Source: JAWHQP01 sp032586195
GTDB lineage: Bacteria > Pseudomonadota > Gammaproteobacteria > Enterobacterales > Pasteurellaceae
Direction: 5' to 3'
Assembly: GCA_032586195.1 (NCBI GenBank)
Contig: JAWHQP010000003.1
Span: forward strand, 245,955-309,954
DNA length: 64,000 nt
The notes beneath the pieces were generated by a model. The model saw only the letters and a program-made list of their open reading frames with translations. It made no database searches and was not told the DNA's origin. Shown here in pieces: positions 17,512-25,409 of the stretch. The first letter of the stretch is position 1. The number at the start of each line of letters is the position of its first letter. A program made the position numbers and the translations under genes.

Positions 17512-18864
17512 TTATTCAAATAATTCTTTATGTAAATCGCGCACTACTTCATCGGCTTGCGCGCTTTGTACCAACATACAAATGTTATTGGTGCTGGCCC
17601 CGTAGCTAATCATACGCACGTTATAGCCTTCCAGGGTGCCGAAAATACGTTTTGCGACGCCCGCCGACATGTGCAAATCATTACCAATCAAGGCAACAAG
17701 AGCCAGACTGGTATCCACTTTCACGGTACAGACCTCGCTTAATTCATTAAGCAGGTTGCCCGACAATAATTCCGCACCCGATGAAGCGGAACCCGTTTTG
17801 TCAAGGGTTAGGGCGACGCTGACTTCGGACGTGGTAATAGTATCGACAGAAATCTTATGTTTCGCCAGGATATTGAATACATTAGCCAGGAAACCTTGAG
17901 CATGCAGCATATTCAGGCTGGATAAGGTCAACAAGGTCTGGTCGCGGCGTAATGCAATGGCCCGGAAAGTCGGGCGCGGCTGCGGATCGCGTGTTACCCA
18001 GGTGCCGCCATCCTGTGGTGCCTTGCTTGACCCTACATACACAGGAATATTACTGCGTACGGCAGGCAATAGCGTGGCCGGGTGCAGCACTTTTGCCCCG
18101 AAGGTCGCCATTTCCGCCGCCTCGGCAAAACTCATCGTGTCAATACGCTGCGCCGCCGGCACAATACGGGGATCGGTGGTATAAATACCCGCTACGTCCG
18201 TCCAGATCAACACGTCTTTCGCATTCAATACTTCGGCAATTAACGCAGCGGAATAATCGGAACCGCCGCGACCCAAGGTTGTGGTTTTGCCTTCGGGATC
18301 CCGCCCGATAAAACCTTGGGTAATCACCAATTCACCGCGATCGATTAATGGTTTGAGGACTTTATCACTGTTTTTCTGGGTTAATTCATCATTTGGCACG
18401 GCCTTGCCGAAATGGCTGTTGGTGGCAACGATAGTGCGAACATCCACCCAAGTGGCCTGGGCATTTAATTCACGCAGTATTTGGATAAATATTTTAGTCG
18501 AGATCATTTCGCCGTGGCTGATGAGCTCATCGGTTAAAGCGGTGGAAGTGGCGAGGCTGGCGGCTTCCGCTAAGGATTCGATATTGGCTAATAACTGTTC
18601 TACTTCGGGGCGTACGCCGGAAGCATCTTGTAATTCGTTTAAGATATTTTCTTGAATTTGACGTATTTCTTTAATTAATTTGGTTCGGGTTCCCGCGTCG
18701 CAGCCGTTGGCTAACGCGACTAACAGATTCGTTACACCGGCGGAAGCCGAGAGCACGACAACGCGGGTATTGGGGTCTGCGATAATGATTTTGGCACAGG
18801 CTGTCATCGCGGCATGGTTTGCGACGCTGGTGCCGCCGAATTTTGCTACTGAAAGATTCGCCAT
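17512..18864 (-). CDS. lysC: Lysine-sensitive aspartokinase III
   Basis: This 450-residue monofunctional aspartate kinase performs the first step of the lysine/threonine/methionine pathway. The N-terminal KFGGTSVA motif, VVLSASAGVTNLLVALANG, the TTLGRGGSDYSAALIAE loop and FAEAAEMATFGAKVLHPATLLPA are those of E. coli LysC (449 residues), with two C-terminal ACT domains (from about residue 310) that bind lysine. No homoserine dehydrogenase domain is present. I looked for a lysine riboswitch in the 230-bp upstream and did not find its conserved core. Confidence 0.97.
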   Translation of the reverse strand: MANLSVAKFGGTSVANHAAMTACAKIIIADPNTRVVVLSASAGVTNLLVALANGCDAGTRTKLIKEIRQIQENILNELQDASGVRPEVEQLLANIESLAEAASLATSTALTDELISHGEMISTKIFIQILRELNAQATWVDVRTIVATNSHFGKAVPNDELTQKNSDKVLKPLIDRGELVITQGFIGRDPEGKTTTLGRGGSDYSAALIAEVLNAKDVLIWTDVAGIYTTDPRIVPAAQRIDTMSFAEAAEMATFGAKVLHPATLLPAVRSNIPVYVGSSKAPQDGGTWVTRDPQPRPTFRAIALRRDQTLLTLSSLNMLHAQGFLANVFNILAKHKISVDTITTSEVSVALTLDKTGSASSGAELLSGNLLNELSEVCTVKVDTSLALVALIGNDLHMSAGVAKRIFGTLEGYNVRMISYGASTNNICMLVQSAQADEVVRDLHKELFE

Positions 18865-18906
18865 AACTGATTCCTCTTAAATTAAGTATTCTTGTGTAAT
18901 GAGATA

Positions 18907-18935
18907 GAAATAGCGATTTAGCCGGGATTTGTCAA
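18907..18935 (-). promoter_or_regulatory. Candidate sigma-70 promoter of lysC
   Basis: On the minus strand a perfect TTGACA (18935-18930) is followed at 17 bp by TATTTC (18912-18907). Transcription would start about 36 bases before the lysC ATG, leaving no room for a riboswitch. Confidence 0.45.
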
Positions 18936-19098
18936 ATAAAATATGTGATAAATGATAGTATTTCATGATAAATCTTAGATTCAATCTAAAAAATTTATAC
19001 TTGAGATAGGAATTGCGTAAAGTATATTGCTGTGAAAAGGTGTTTATAATCTTGCCTCTATTTATGTTATAAAATACCAATCCTTTAATTTGTTTTAT

Positions 19099-19491
19099 TT
19101 AAAAATTGGTAATACATTGAGAACGATCTATTCCTTTCACAGCCAACAATATCAGCAATAATAATTCAAATTTTCTTAAGAACACTGAGAATCCATGGCA
19201 ATACGGCTGGTTGAGACTGCTGCCGTAAGTCTTAATTGCAGTTTTATCCGCATTGGAAACCAGATATCCTTTGCCTGATTTAACAAACATTGCAAAATCG
19301 TTCGCACTATCACCAAATGCCAGTATATTTCCTTGTTCAAGCGTAAATGTTTCTAAATGCTCAACCCCGCCTTTGTGTTTATCTTCCGTTGTATAGGGAA
19401 TATATGTTTCATCTATATCACAACAGACCAGTGTATTAATTTTCGTAGGCAATGGAAATTCCATTGGTAAATTATTTTTTGAAAAAACCAT
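19099..19491 (-). pseudogene. Internally deleted HAD-superfamily phosphatase (sucrose-phosphatase-like)
   Basis: The 130-residue frame has HAD motif I (CCDIDETYIP, nucleophile and acid-base Asp) followed within about 40 residues by motif IV (FGDSANDFAMF). In intact HAD-IIB / sucrose-6-phosphate-phosphatase-like proteins these are separated by about 150 residues with motifs II and III and the cap domain, all missing here. The C-terminal end after PYCHG turns into a hydrophobic, unrelated-looking tail, suggesting a frameshift as well. The ATG at 19491 has GAGG six bases upstream. The flanking DNA is AT-rich and gene-poor. It is most likely a decaying gene; a translated mini-protein is possible but could not be catalytically normal. 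Confidence 0.7.
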
Positions 19492-19537
19492 AAAGCACCT
19501 CAATCACTACGTATTATTCTTCGAATGACATGTGATA

Positions 19538-19596
19538 GGGGTTTCCTTTTTTGTTTAGATTGATTTAAGACATTCATATTCTGAACAGGAAACCCT
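19538..19596. repeat. Inverted repeat GGGTTTCCT / AGGAAACCC in gene-poor DNA
   Basis: Nine-base arms at 19538-19546 and 19587-19595 face each other across about 40 bases between the HAD remnant and mpl. It could be a stem-loop or a scar of a lost insertion; no transposase remains. Confidence 0.35.
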
Positions 19597-19719
19597 TACT
19601 TTTTTAGTCTTTTATCAGATCAGGTTTGATTTTCCGTGTGCGATGCAATACCCAACTTAATCTTTCAATTAATCAGTCCGACTTCTTGGAGGAATAGATG
19701 ACCTTTGCCGTGATAGTAT

Positions 19720-21090
19720 TTATTTAGCGGCCAGTTTCAGTTTATCCAGCAATTTCTGATGAATGCCGCCGAAACTGCCGTTAGACATCACTAAAATATG
19801 ATCGGTCGGTTGGGCTTCTTTCACAATGAGATCCACCAATTTATCCAAATCTGCCGTCCAAGAAGCCGGTTGCACGCATTTGTTGGCGATTTCGACTACT
19901 TCCCAAGGAATGTTATCAGGCTGTAATAGGAATACATGATCCGCTCTGACCAGAGCGGGAGCGAGTTCATCTTTGTGTACGCCCATTTTCATCGTATTGG
20001 AACGCGGCTCCAATACAGCCAGAATTCGTACACCGCCGCCGACTTTATCACGCAGGGCGGTGAGTGTCGCCTGAATTTCTGTCGGGTGGTGGGCAAAATC
20101 ATCATACACGGTAATACCGTTAACCTCACCTTTCACTTCTAAACGACGTTTTGCGTTAACAAAGGTGGATAGGGCGGCGGCCGCATCTTTTATGCTCACT
20201 CCGACGTGATGAGCCGCCGCAATCGCCATAAGCGCGTTGTGCATATTGTGCTGGCCGACAATATTCCAATGTACTTCGGCGGCTTTTTCGCCATGATGGA
20301 ATACCGCGAATTGGCTGCAATCATGGCTAATGCGTTCGGCAAACCATTCTTGTTCCTTGCCTAAGAATTGTTTTTCCGACCAGCAGCCCATATCCAGCGT
20401 TTCTTTTACACTTTGCTCCGCGGCGGCGGATAATATCAGACCGCTGGCCGGAATGGTGCGAATCATATGGTGGAACTGGCGTTGAATAGCCTTTAAATCA
20501 TCGAAAATATCTGCATGATCAAAGCCGATATTATTGATAATCAGAGTTTTAGGATTGTAGTGTACGAATTTAGACCGTTTATCGAAAAAAGCGGTATCGT
20601 ATTCGTCCGCTTCGATTACAAAATAGCGGCTGTTGCCTAAACGTGAAGACACGCCGAAATTACCCGCGATCCCACCGATTAAAAAGCCTGGTTGTAAACC
20701 GTTCCGTTCCAAAATCCATGTCAGCATACCGGTAGTGGTGGTTTTGCCGTGCGTGCCTGACACCGCTAGTACCCAGCGGTTACGCAATAAATTATCATGC
20801 AGCCATTGCGGACCCGAGGTGAAAGGCAGTTGGTTTTCCAATAAATATTCTACACAAGGATTGCCGCGTTTCATGGCGTTACCGACGATGGTCATATCGG
20901 GAGCCGGCTGCAGCTGAGATACCTCGAAATGGGGAATAATCTCAATGCCGCTTTGTTTAAGAAATGTGGACATCGGCGGATAAACATTGGTGTCCGAGCC
21001 CGTTACATGGTAGCCCATTTGTTTAGCGATAATCGCTAAACCGCCCATAAATGTACCGCATATACCAAGGATATGAATATGTTTTGTCAT
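19720..21090 (-). CDS. mpl: UDP-N-acetylmuramate:L-Ala-gamma-D-Glu-meso-DAP ligase (murein recycling)
   Basis: This 456-residue Mur-ligase-family enzyme attaches recycled tripeptide to UDP-MurNAc in the cytoplasm. The N-terminal HILGICGTFMGGLA Rossmann loop and the P-loop SGTHGKTTTTGML (near residue 110) are typical, as is VYDDFAHHPTEIQATL. Length matches E. coli Mpl (457). It is transcribed divergently from fbp, with a CRP-like site between them. Confidence 0.96.
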   Translation of the reverse strand: MTKHIHILGICGTFMGGLAIIAKQMGYHVTGSDTNVYPPMSTFLKQSGIEIIPHFEVSQLQPAPDMTIVGNAMKRGNPCVEYLLENQLPFTSGPQWLHDNLLRNRWVLAVSGTHGKTTTTGMLTWILERNGLQPGFLIGGIAGNFGVSSRLGNSRYFVIEADEYDTAFFDKRSKFVHYNPKTLIINNIGFDHADIFDDLKAIQRQFHHMIRTIPASGLILSAAAEQSVKETLDMGCWSEKQFLGKEQEWFAERISHDCSQFAVFHHGEKAAEVHWNIVGQHNMHNALMAIAAAHHVGVSIKDAAAALSTFVNAKRRLEVKGEVNGITVYDDFAHHPTEIQATLTALRDKVGGGVRILAVLEPRSNTMKMGVHKDELAPALVRADHVFLLQPDNIPWEVVEIANKCVQPASWTADLDKLVDLIVKEAQPTDHILVMSNGSFGGIHQKLLDKLKLAAK

Positions 21091-21134
21091 TATATTACTC
21101 TGTACTAACGTGAATTTACCAATTCAAAGAAAAT

Positions 21135-21195
21135 CGTGAAGTAGATCACATTGTTAAAATTTTGTGATTTTACTTCAGAATTAACGTCCTATAAT
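21135..21195 (+). promoter_or_regulatory. Candidate CRP-dependent promoter of fbp
   Basis: CGTGAAGTAGATCACA (21135-21150) matches TGTGA-N6-TCACA in 9 of 10 defined bases. A perfect TATAAT lies at 21190-21195, with a poor -35. The predicted start near 21202 puts the CRP centre about 60 bases upstream, close to the class I position (-61.5). Confidence 0.5.
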
Positions 21196-21262
21196 AATCC
21201 AACTCGTGGATGTAGTAAATGTCCGGTATTAATGATGAGTTCGCTCAGGCGAAGAGGAAATT

Positions 21263-22267
21263 ATGAAAACATTAGATGAATTTATTGTGGATAAGCAGGC
21301 GGAGTATCCGAATGCCAAAGGCGTATTAAGCGGCATTCTGTCGTCCATCCGCCTGGTGGCGAAAATTATTCACCGCGATATTAATCGGGCAGGCTTAACC
21401 AATGACATTCTCGGCATTTCCGGGGTGGAAAATGTGCAGGGTGAAACTCAGATGAAGCTGGATTTATTCGCACATAACACGATGAAACAAGCGCTGATAT
21501 CCCGTGAGGAGGTCGCAGGTTTTGCTTCGGAGGAAGAAGAAAGCTTTATCGCTTTTGACACGGAACGCGGCCGCAACGCACGCTATGTCATTTTAACCGA
21601 TCCGCTTGACGGCTCGTCTAATATTGATGTAAATGTCGCCGTGGGTACCATTTTTTCCATTTATCGCCGGGTTTCTCCGGTGGGCACGCCCGTCACTCTG
21701 GAGGATTTTATGCAGCCGGGCAATCGGCAGGTTGCCGCAGGGTATGTCGTATATGGTTCATCAACCATGTTGGTTTATACCACCGGGCACGGCGTGCACG
21801 GCTTTACTTATGATCCTTCTTTAGGGACTTTTTGTCTTTCTCACGAAAATATGCGTTTTCCTGAGAACGGTAAAATCTATTCTATCAATGAAGGGCAATA
21901 TCTTAAATTTCCGATGGGCGTGAAAAAATATATTAAATATTGCCAGGAGGAAGACGCGGCGACCCAACGTCCATATACTTCGCGTTATATCGGTTCTTTG
22001 GTTTCCGATTTTCACCGTAATATGTTAAAAGGCGGCATTTATATTTATCCGAACGCGACCAATTATCCGAACGGTAAACTGCGTTTGCTTTATGAAGGCA
22101 ATCCGATGGCGTTTCTTGCGGAGCAGGCAGGCGGGGTGGCGACTGACGGTTATCGCCGCATTTTGGATATACAGCCTGAAAAACTGCATCAACGTATCCC
22201 GTTATTTATCGGTTCGAGACGAATGGTAGAAAAAGCACAGGAGTTTATGCTGCAATACAAAGATTAA
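21263..22267 (+). CDS. fbp: Fructose-1,6-bisphosphatase class I
   Basis: This 334-residue gluconeogenic enzyme hydrolyses fructose-1,6-bisphosphate to fructose-6-phosphate. The metal-binding motif DPLDGSSNIDVNV and the substrate-site GGIYIYPN and KLRLLYEGNPMAFL stretches identify class I Fbp; length equals the E. coli enzyme (332). GAGG lies upstream of the ATG. It is monocistronic and ends at an inverted uptake-signal terminator shared with yciI. Confidence 0.97.
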   Translation: MKTLDEFIVDKQAEYPNAKGVLSGILSSIRLVAKIIHRDINRAGLTNDILGISGVENVQGETQMKLDLFAHNTMKQALISREEVAGFASEEEESFIAFDTERGRNARYVILTDPLDGSSNIDVNVAVGTIFSIYRRVSPVGTPVTLEDFMQPGNRQVAAGYVVYGSSTMLVYTTGHGVHGFTYDPSLGTFCLSHENMRFPENGKIYSINEGQYLKFPMGVKKYIKYCQEEDAATQRPYTSRYIGSLVSDFHRNMLKGGIYIYPNATNYPNGKLRLLYEGNPMAFLAEQAGGVATDGYRRILDIQPEKLHQRIPLFIGSRRMVEKAQEFMLQYKD

Positions 22268-22275
22268 TGGAACGC

Positions 22276-22342
22276 AAAGTGCGGTGCTGAATTTTCGATT
22301 TTTTGACGTGTCAAAATAACAAAATTCAGCACCGCACTTTTT
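22276..22342. terminator. Bidirectional terminator made of two inverted uptake signals (fbp/yciI)
   Basis: AAAGTGCGGTGCTGAATTTT (22276-22295) and its exact reverse complement (22321-22340) form a perfect 20-bp stem around a 25-base loop, followed by TT. It sits between convergent fbp and yciI and contains two perfect uptake cores. Confidence 0.8.
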
Positions 22343-22357
22343 GATCCTAGAGCGAGG

Positions 22358-22657
22358 TTAAAACACTTTCTTGAATGGTTTTACCACGACATCGCCATAA
22401 ACTCCCGCCGCAACATAAGGATCCTGACTTGCCCATGTTTTAGCCTCTTCAAGTGAGTTGAATTTAGCAATGACCGTTGAACCTGTGAAACCCGCTTCAC
22501 CCGGATTTTCGGCATCAATCGCCGGATTCGGCCCCGCGGTCAGCAGGCGATTTTCCTCTTGTAACCGTTTTAAACGGGCAAGATGAGCTTCACGTACACT
22601 CAGGCGTTGAGCCAAAGTATTTGGTTTGTCTTGTGCAAAAATAACATAATAAATCAT
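22358..22657 (-). CDS. yciI: YciI family protein
   Basis: This 99-residue ferredoxin-like-fold protein is close to E. coli YciI, with RLSVREAHLARLKRLQEENR, LTAGPNPAID and the C-terminal PYVAAGVYGDVVVKPFKKVF. The family has a conserved His/Asp pair and is suspected of enzymatic activity, but its reaction is unknown. It is last in a probable yciC-yciB-yciA-yciI transcription unit (gaps 2, 8 and 12 bases). Confidence 0.93.
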   Translation of the reverse strand: MIYYVIFAQDKPNTLAQRLSVREAHLARLKRLQEENRLLTAGPNPAIDAENPGEAGFTGSTVIAKFNSLEEAKTWASQDPYVAAGVYGDVVVKPFKKVF

Positions 22658-22669
22658 GGGGATGTCCTC

Positions 22670-23125
22670 TTAATTCTGGCTGTTCATTAATGCCATCGCC
22701 TGTTCAAGTTCAGGATTTTCTTCCCTTGGCACGGCTCTCGGTCTGCCTTCTTTATCCACGGCAACATAAGTGAACAAGGCTTCCGTTACGCAGTGGCGAT
22801 CGCGAACACCATCGTAAACTTTCTTAATCCAGACTTCCACTTTTACTTGCATGGAAGAACGACCGATTTTTACCAACCTACCGTAACAGCATACCACATC
22901 GCCGACGGAAATCGGGCGTAAGAAAGTCATGCTGTCAACACTTACGGTCACCACGCGGCCTTTACCTATTTCTTTGGCCAGAATGGCTCCCCCTATATCC
23001 ATCTGCGACATAATCCAGCCGCCAAAAATATCACCGTTCGCGTTAGTGTCGGAAGGCATGGCTAAGGTACGTAAAATCAGCGAACCTCGCGGTTCACGAA
23101 CGATATCTGTTTCTTTTTGTGTCAT
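22670..23125 (-). CDS. yciA: Acyl-CoA thioesterase YciA
   Basis: This 151-residue hot-dog-fold thioesterase hydrolyses a broad range of acyl-CoAs. The hallmark is the helix-start DTNANGDIFGGWIMSQMD with the catalytic Asp region and the VTVSVDSMTFLRPISVGDVV strand. The H. influenzae homologue HI0827 is structurally known. It lies between yciB and yciI and may balance acyl-CoA pools together with membrane functions of its neighbours (inference). Confidence 0.95.
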   Translation of the reverse strand: MTQKETDIVREPRGSLILRTLAMPSDTNANGDIFGGWIMSQMDIGGAILAKEIGKGRVVTVSVDSMTFLRPISVGDVVCCYGRLVKIGRSSMQVKVEVWIKKVYDGVRDRHCVTEALFTYVAVDKEGRPRAVPREENPELEQAMALMNSQN

Positions 23126-23133
23126 GATAACCT

Positions 23134-23673
23134 CTATTTTTGCTCGTTCTTTGGAAGATAACGATAAACATAAACGCCCGTTGCAACCGTGGCAACCAAG
23201 GTCAGCCCGATAATACCGAAGGATTTGAAATCAACCCAGATTTCTTCCGAATAATATTGACTGATATAGATATTAAGTAACATACAGAAAATAAAAAAAC
23301 CGGCCCAGCCAAGGTTTAGCTTGTGCCACACTTGAGCGGGCAGTTCTAATTCTTTGCCTAACATTTTCTGGATGAGTGGTTTTTTAAAGATAAATTGGCT
23401 GATTAACAGTATCAATGCAAAAACGGCATAGACAATGGTGACCTTCCATTGCAGATATTCTACCTTATTGAAATAAGCCGTTAGTAAACCGAAGAAAACC
23501 ACGGCGCCACCCATGATAATCTGCTGTTTTTCAATTTTGCCGTACAGCAGTTTCAGAACGATCAACTGCACAATTGTCGCAATTACAAGGGCAATGGCGG
23601 CATATTGAATGCCCGCTATTTTATAAACTACAAAAAATAAAATTAAAGGAATAAATTCAAGGAGTTGTTTCAT
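23134..23673 (-). CDS. yciB: Inner membrane septation / intermembrane protein YciB (IspZ)
   Basis: This 179-residue membrane protein has about five helices and belongs to the IspZ/YciB family. Markers are LLEFIPLILFFVVYKIAGIQ at the N-terminus and KPLIQKMLGKELELP followed by WHKLNLGWAGFF. It is implicated in cell-envelope synthesis and septation in E. coli and Shigella. It is followed by yciA after 8 bases and preceded by yciC after 2 bases. Confidence 0.94.
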   Translation of the reverse strand: MKQLLEFIPLILFFVVYKIAGIQYAAIALVIATIVQLIVLKLLYGKIEKQQIIMGGAVVFFGLLTAYFNKVEYLQWKVTIVYAVFALILLISQFIFKKPLIQKMLGKELELPAQVWHKLNLGWAGFFIFCMLLNIYISQYYSEEIWVDFKSFGIIGLTLVATVATGVYVYRYLPKNEQK

Positions 23674-23675
23674 TA

Positions 23676-24443
23676 CTAAGCCTTTTGAGTGAATACGCTA
23701 TAAAAACGGTAGGTTAATACCATAGAAAATACATTAATCAATGCAATAATCACAAGAGCAATCGCTGCCGTTACGAAGTTATCCGCAAAAGAAGCGATTT
23801 GTTTATTAATTATCGGCAGCAGGAAGCCGACGATTATAGCGAAAAATGACAATGAACCCATACGGTTATTGGCGAGTAGCCACATGTATTTCAGTGAATA
23901 TGCGAATCCCCGTTCACCAATGAGATAAGTAATGACGGCAAGATTCAATCGAATGTACACATACAGGCCGATAATCAATAGCACCAATGCCGTGATAGGC
24001 GGCGATTTCTGGGCGGATAAACTGGTTTCCGCAATATTTAATCCCAATAACAGCGGAAGCATGCTGATTAAGAGAATGCCAATTATACCGAGAAATTTTG
24101 CTGCGGTGCCGACAGCGGATTGCAGTAAAGACGTATTCTGTCGTTGGCTTATATGATGAATATGCAGAATCCCCCAATTTGCGATAAAAAGTATAACTGT
24201 TTGATTAATAAGATAATAAATAAACAAATTGTTGCTCATTATATGGTTTAACAGGTTTTTTGCCAGTTCTTTATCGGTGAGATTTTCCGCATTTGCAGGT
24301 ATGACATCCGCTATGTTCGGCGTCAACCAACTAACGATCCCCATTGCCGCAAAGAAGACGAACGCAAAGAACAGGGTAAATTGACGCTGGTTATGCATGA
24401 AATTCCAGCTATCCTGAAAAATAGCAGTAAAGTTTATTGGCAT
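23676..24443 (-). CDS. yciC: UPF0259 membrane protein YciC
   Basis: This 255-residue protein has six predicted membrane helices and fits the YciC/UPF0259 family by size, topology and position directly upstream of yciB and divergent from ompW, as in E. coli. A NVFSMVLTYRFYSVF ending is family-like. Function is unknown; an envelope role is inferred from its neighbours. A minus-strand TATAAT (24487-24482) is a plausible -10 about 40 bases upstream of the ATG. Confidence 0.85.
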   Translation of the reverse strand: MPINFTAIFQDSWNFMHNQRQFTLFFAFVFFAAMGIVSWLTPNIADVIPANAENLTDKELAKNLLNHIMSNNLFIYYLINQTVILFIANWGILHIHHISQRQNTSLLQSAVGTAAKFLGIIGILLISMLPLLLGLNIAETSLSAQKSPPITALVLLIIGLYVYIRLNLAVITYLIGERGFAYSLKYMWLLANNRMGSLSFFAIIVGFLLPIINKQIASFADNFVTAAIALVIIALINVFSMVLTYRFYSVFTQKA

Positions 24444-24524
24444 ATATGACCCACAATAAATTGTTCTGTAGAAAATATCGCATTATACCCTAGTTTTCAT
24501 GAAAGATAGTCAAAAATATGATAA

Positions 24525-24538
24525 TTGATGTATATCAA
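24525..24538. promoter_or_regulatory. Perfect FNR box between yciC and ompW
   Basis: TTGATGTATATCAA is an exact match to the FNR palindrome TTGAT-N4-ATCAA. It lies 87 bases upstream of the second FNR box and about 128 bases from the predicted ompW start. Confidence 0.6.
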
Positions 24539-24610
24539 ATTAGTCTATTTTTTTACAAATTTAGTAACTTGTTGCCAGATAATTTAATAAATACAACGAA
24601 TTTATAAAAA

Positions 24611-24653
24611 TTTGATATTGATCACATAATTGATAACTATAAAGTGGTATATT
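24611..24653 (+). promoter_or_regulatory. FNR box and -10 of the ompW promoter
   Basis: TTGATATTGATCAC (24612-24625) matches the FNR box in 9 of 10 defined bases. TATATT lies at 24648-24653, giving a start near 24660. The FNR centre (24618.5) is thus about 41.5 bases upstream, the class II position. The same bases also resemble a CRP site (TTTGA-N6-TCACA). Confidence 0.6.
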
Positions 24654-24710
24654 CTTCTCCGCCTTTTAAGGCTTTCTTTTTATAGGGTTATACTTAAGGA
24701 CAAACTGATT

Positions 24711-25346
24711 ATGAAAAAAACATTGTTAGCATTAGGCATGACTGCGGCATTATGTTCAGGTTTTGCAACAGCCCACCAGGCGGGAGATGTGTTGATCCGT
24801 GCCGGTGGTATTTTTGTAAGCGCAAATTCAGATTCTTCCACTAAAACCGCTACTGAAATTCCTTTATCAGTGAGCGATAATGCACAGTTAGGTTTAACAG
24901 CAACCTATATGATTACCGATAACTTCGGTGTGGAATTATTAGGTGCAACACCATTTTCCCATAAAGTAAGCACCAGTTTGCTGAATCTAGGTGATGTAGT
25001 GAAATTGAAACAGCTTCCGCCAAGTTTGTATTTACAATATTACTTTCTTGATAAAGATGCGGGTTCCCGCCCTTATGTTGGTGTCGGTTTGAATTACACG
25101 CGTTTCTTCAATGCAAAATCAACGAATGCTAATATCACTAATCTTGATGTGAAAAAACATTCTTTGGGCCCGGTGGTAAATGCAGGTATCGATATTAAAT
25201 TAACGGATAATTTGGTATTTAATACCGCAGTTTGGTATACACATATTAAAACTACAGCAAAATTTGATGCCTTAGGCGGTCGCCATGAAGTAGATATTAA
25301 ATTGGATCCGATCGTATTTTTTGCGGGTATCGGTTATCGTTTCTAA
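24711..25346 (+). CDS. ompW: Outer membrane protein OmpW
   Basis: This 211-residue outer-membrane beta-barrel of the OmpW family (eight strands) starts with a signal peptide ending TAHQAGD. The N-terminal HQAGDVLIRAGGI motif, DNFGVELLGATPFSH and a terminal aromatic (GIGYRF) needed for barrel assembly are visible. I start at the ATG at 24711 with AAGGA upstream, since longer frames only add leader sequence. OmpW proteins are small hydrophobic channels; in E. coli expression responds to anaerobiosis through FNR, which fits the boxes upstream. Confidence 0.95.
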   Translation: MKKTLLALGMTAALCSGFATAHQAGDVLIRAGGIFVSANSDSSTKTATEIPLSVSDNAQLGLTATYMITDNFGVELLGATPFSHKVSTSLLNLGDVVKLKQLPPSLYLQYYFLDKDAGSRPYVGVGLNYTRFFNAKSTNANITNLDVKKHSLGPVVNAGIDIKLTDNLVFNTAVWYTHIKTTAKFDALGGRHEVDIKLDPIVFFAGIGYRF

Positions 25347-25376
25347 TGGTTCTAATAACCTAAGTAATCATATCGT

Positions 25377-25407
25377 TAAGGACATCGTTGGGATGTCCTT
25401 ATTTTTT
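25377..25407 (+). terminator. Terminator of ompW
   Basis: AAGGACATC and GATGTCCTT form a 9-bp perfect stem with a five-base loop, followed by ATTTTTT. It begins about 30 bases after the ompW stop and runs up to the convergent recN stop. Confidence 0.85.
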
Positions 25408-25409
25408 CG

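Noticed and set aside
18865..19098. Possible lysine riboswitch upstream of lysC
   Set aside because: The spacer has an AGAGG-like string but not the ordered L-box core, and a TTGACA-17-TATTTC promoter close to the ATG would leave only about a 36-base leader.
19698..19727. Nine-codon frame after a strong GGAGGAATAG
   Set aside because: Too short and overlaps the mpl stop; at most a remnant of a lost gene, mentioned under the HAD pseudogene.
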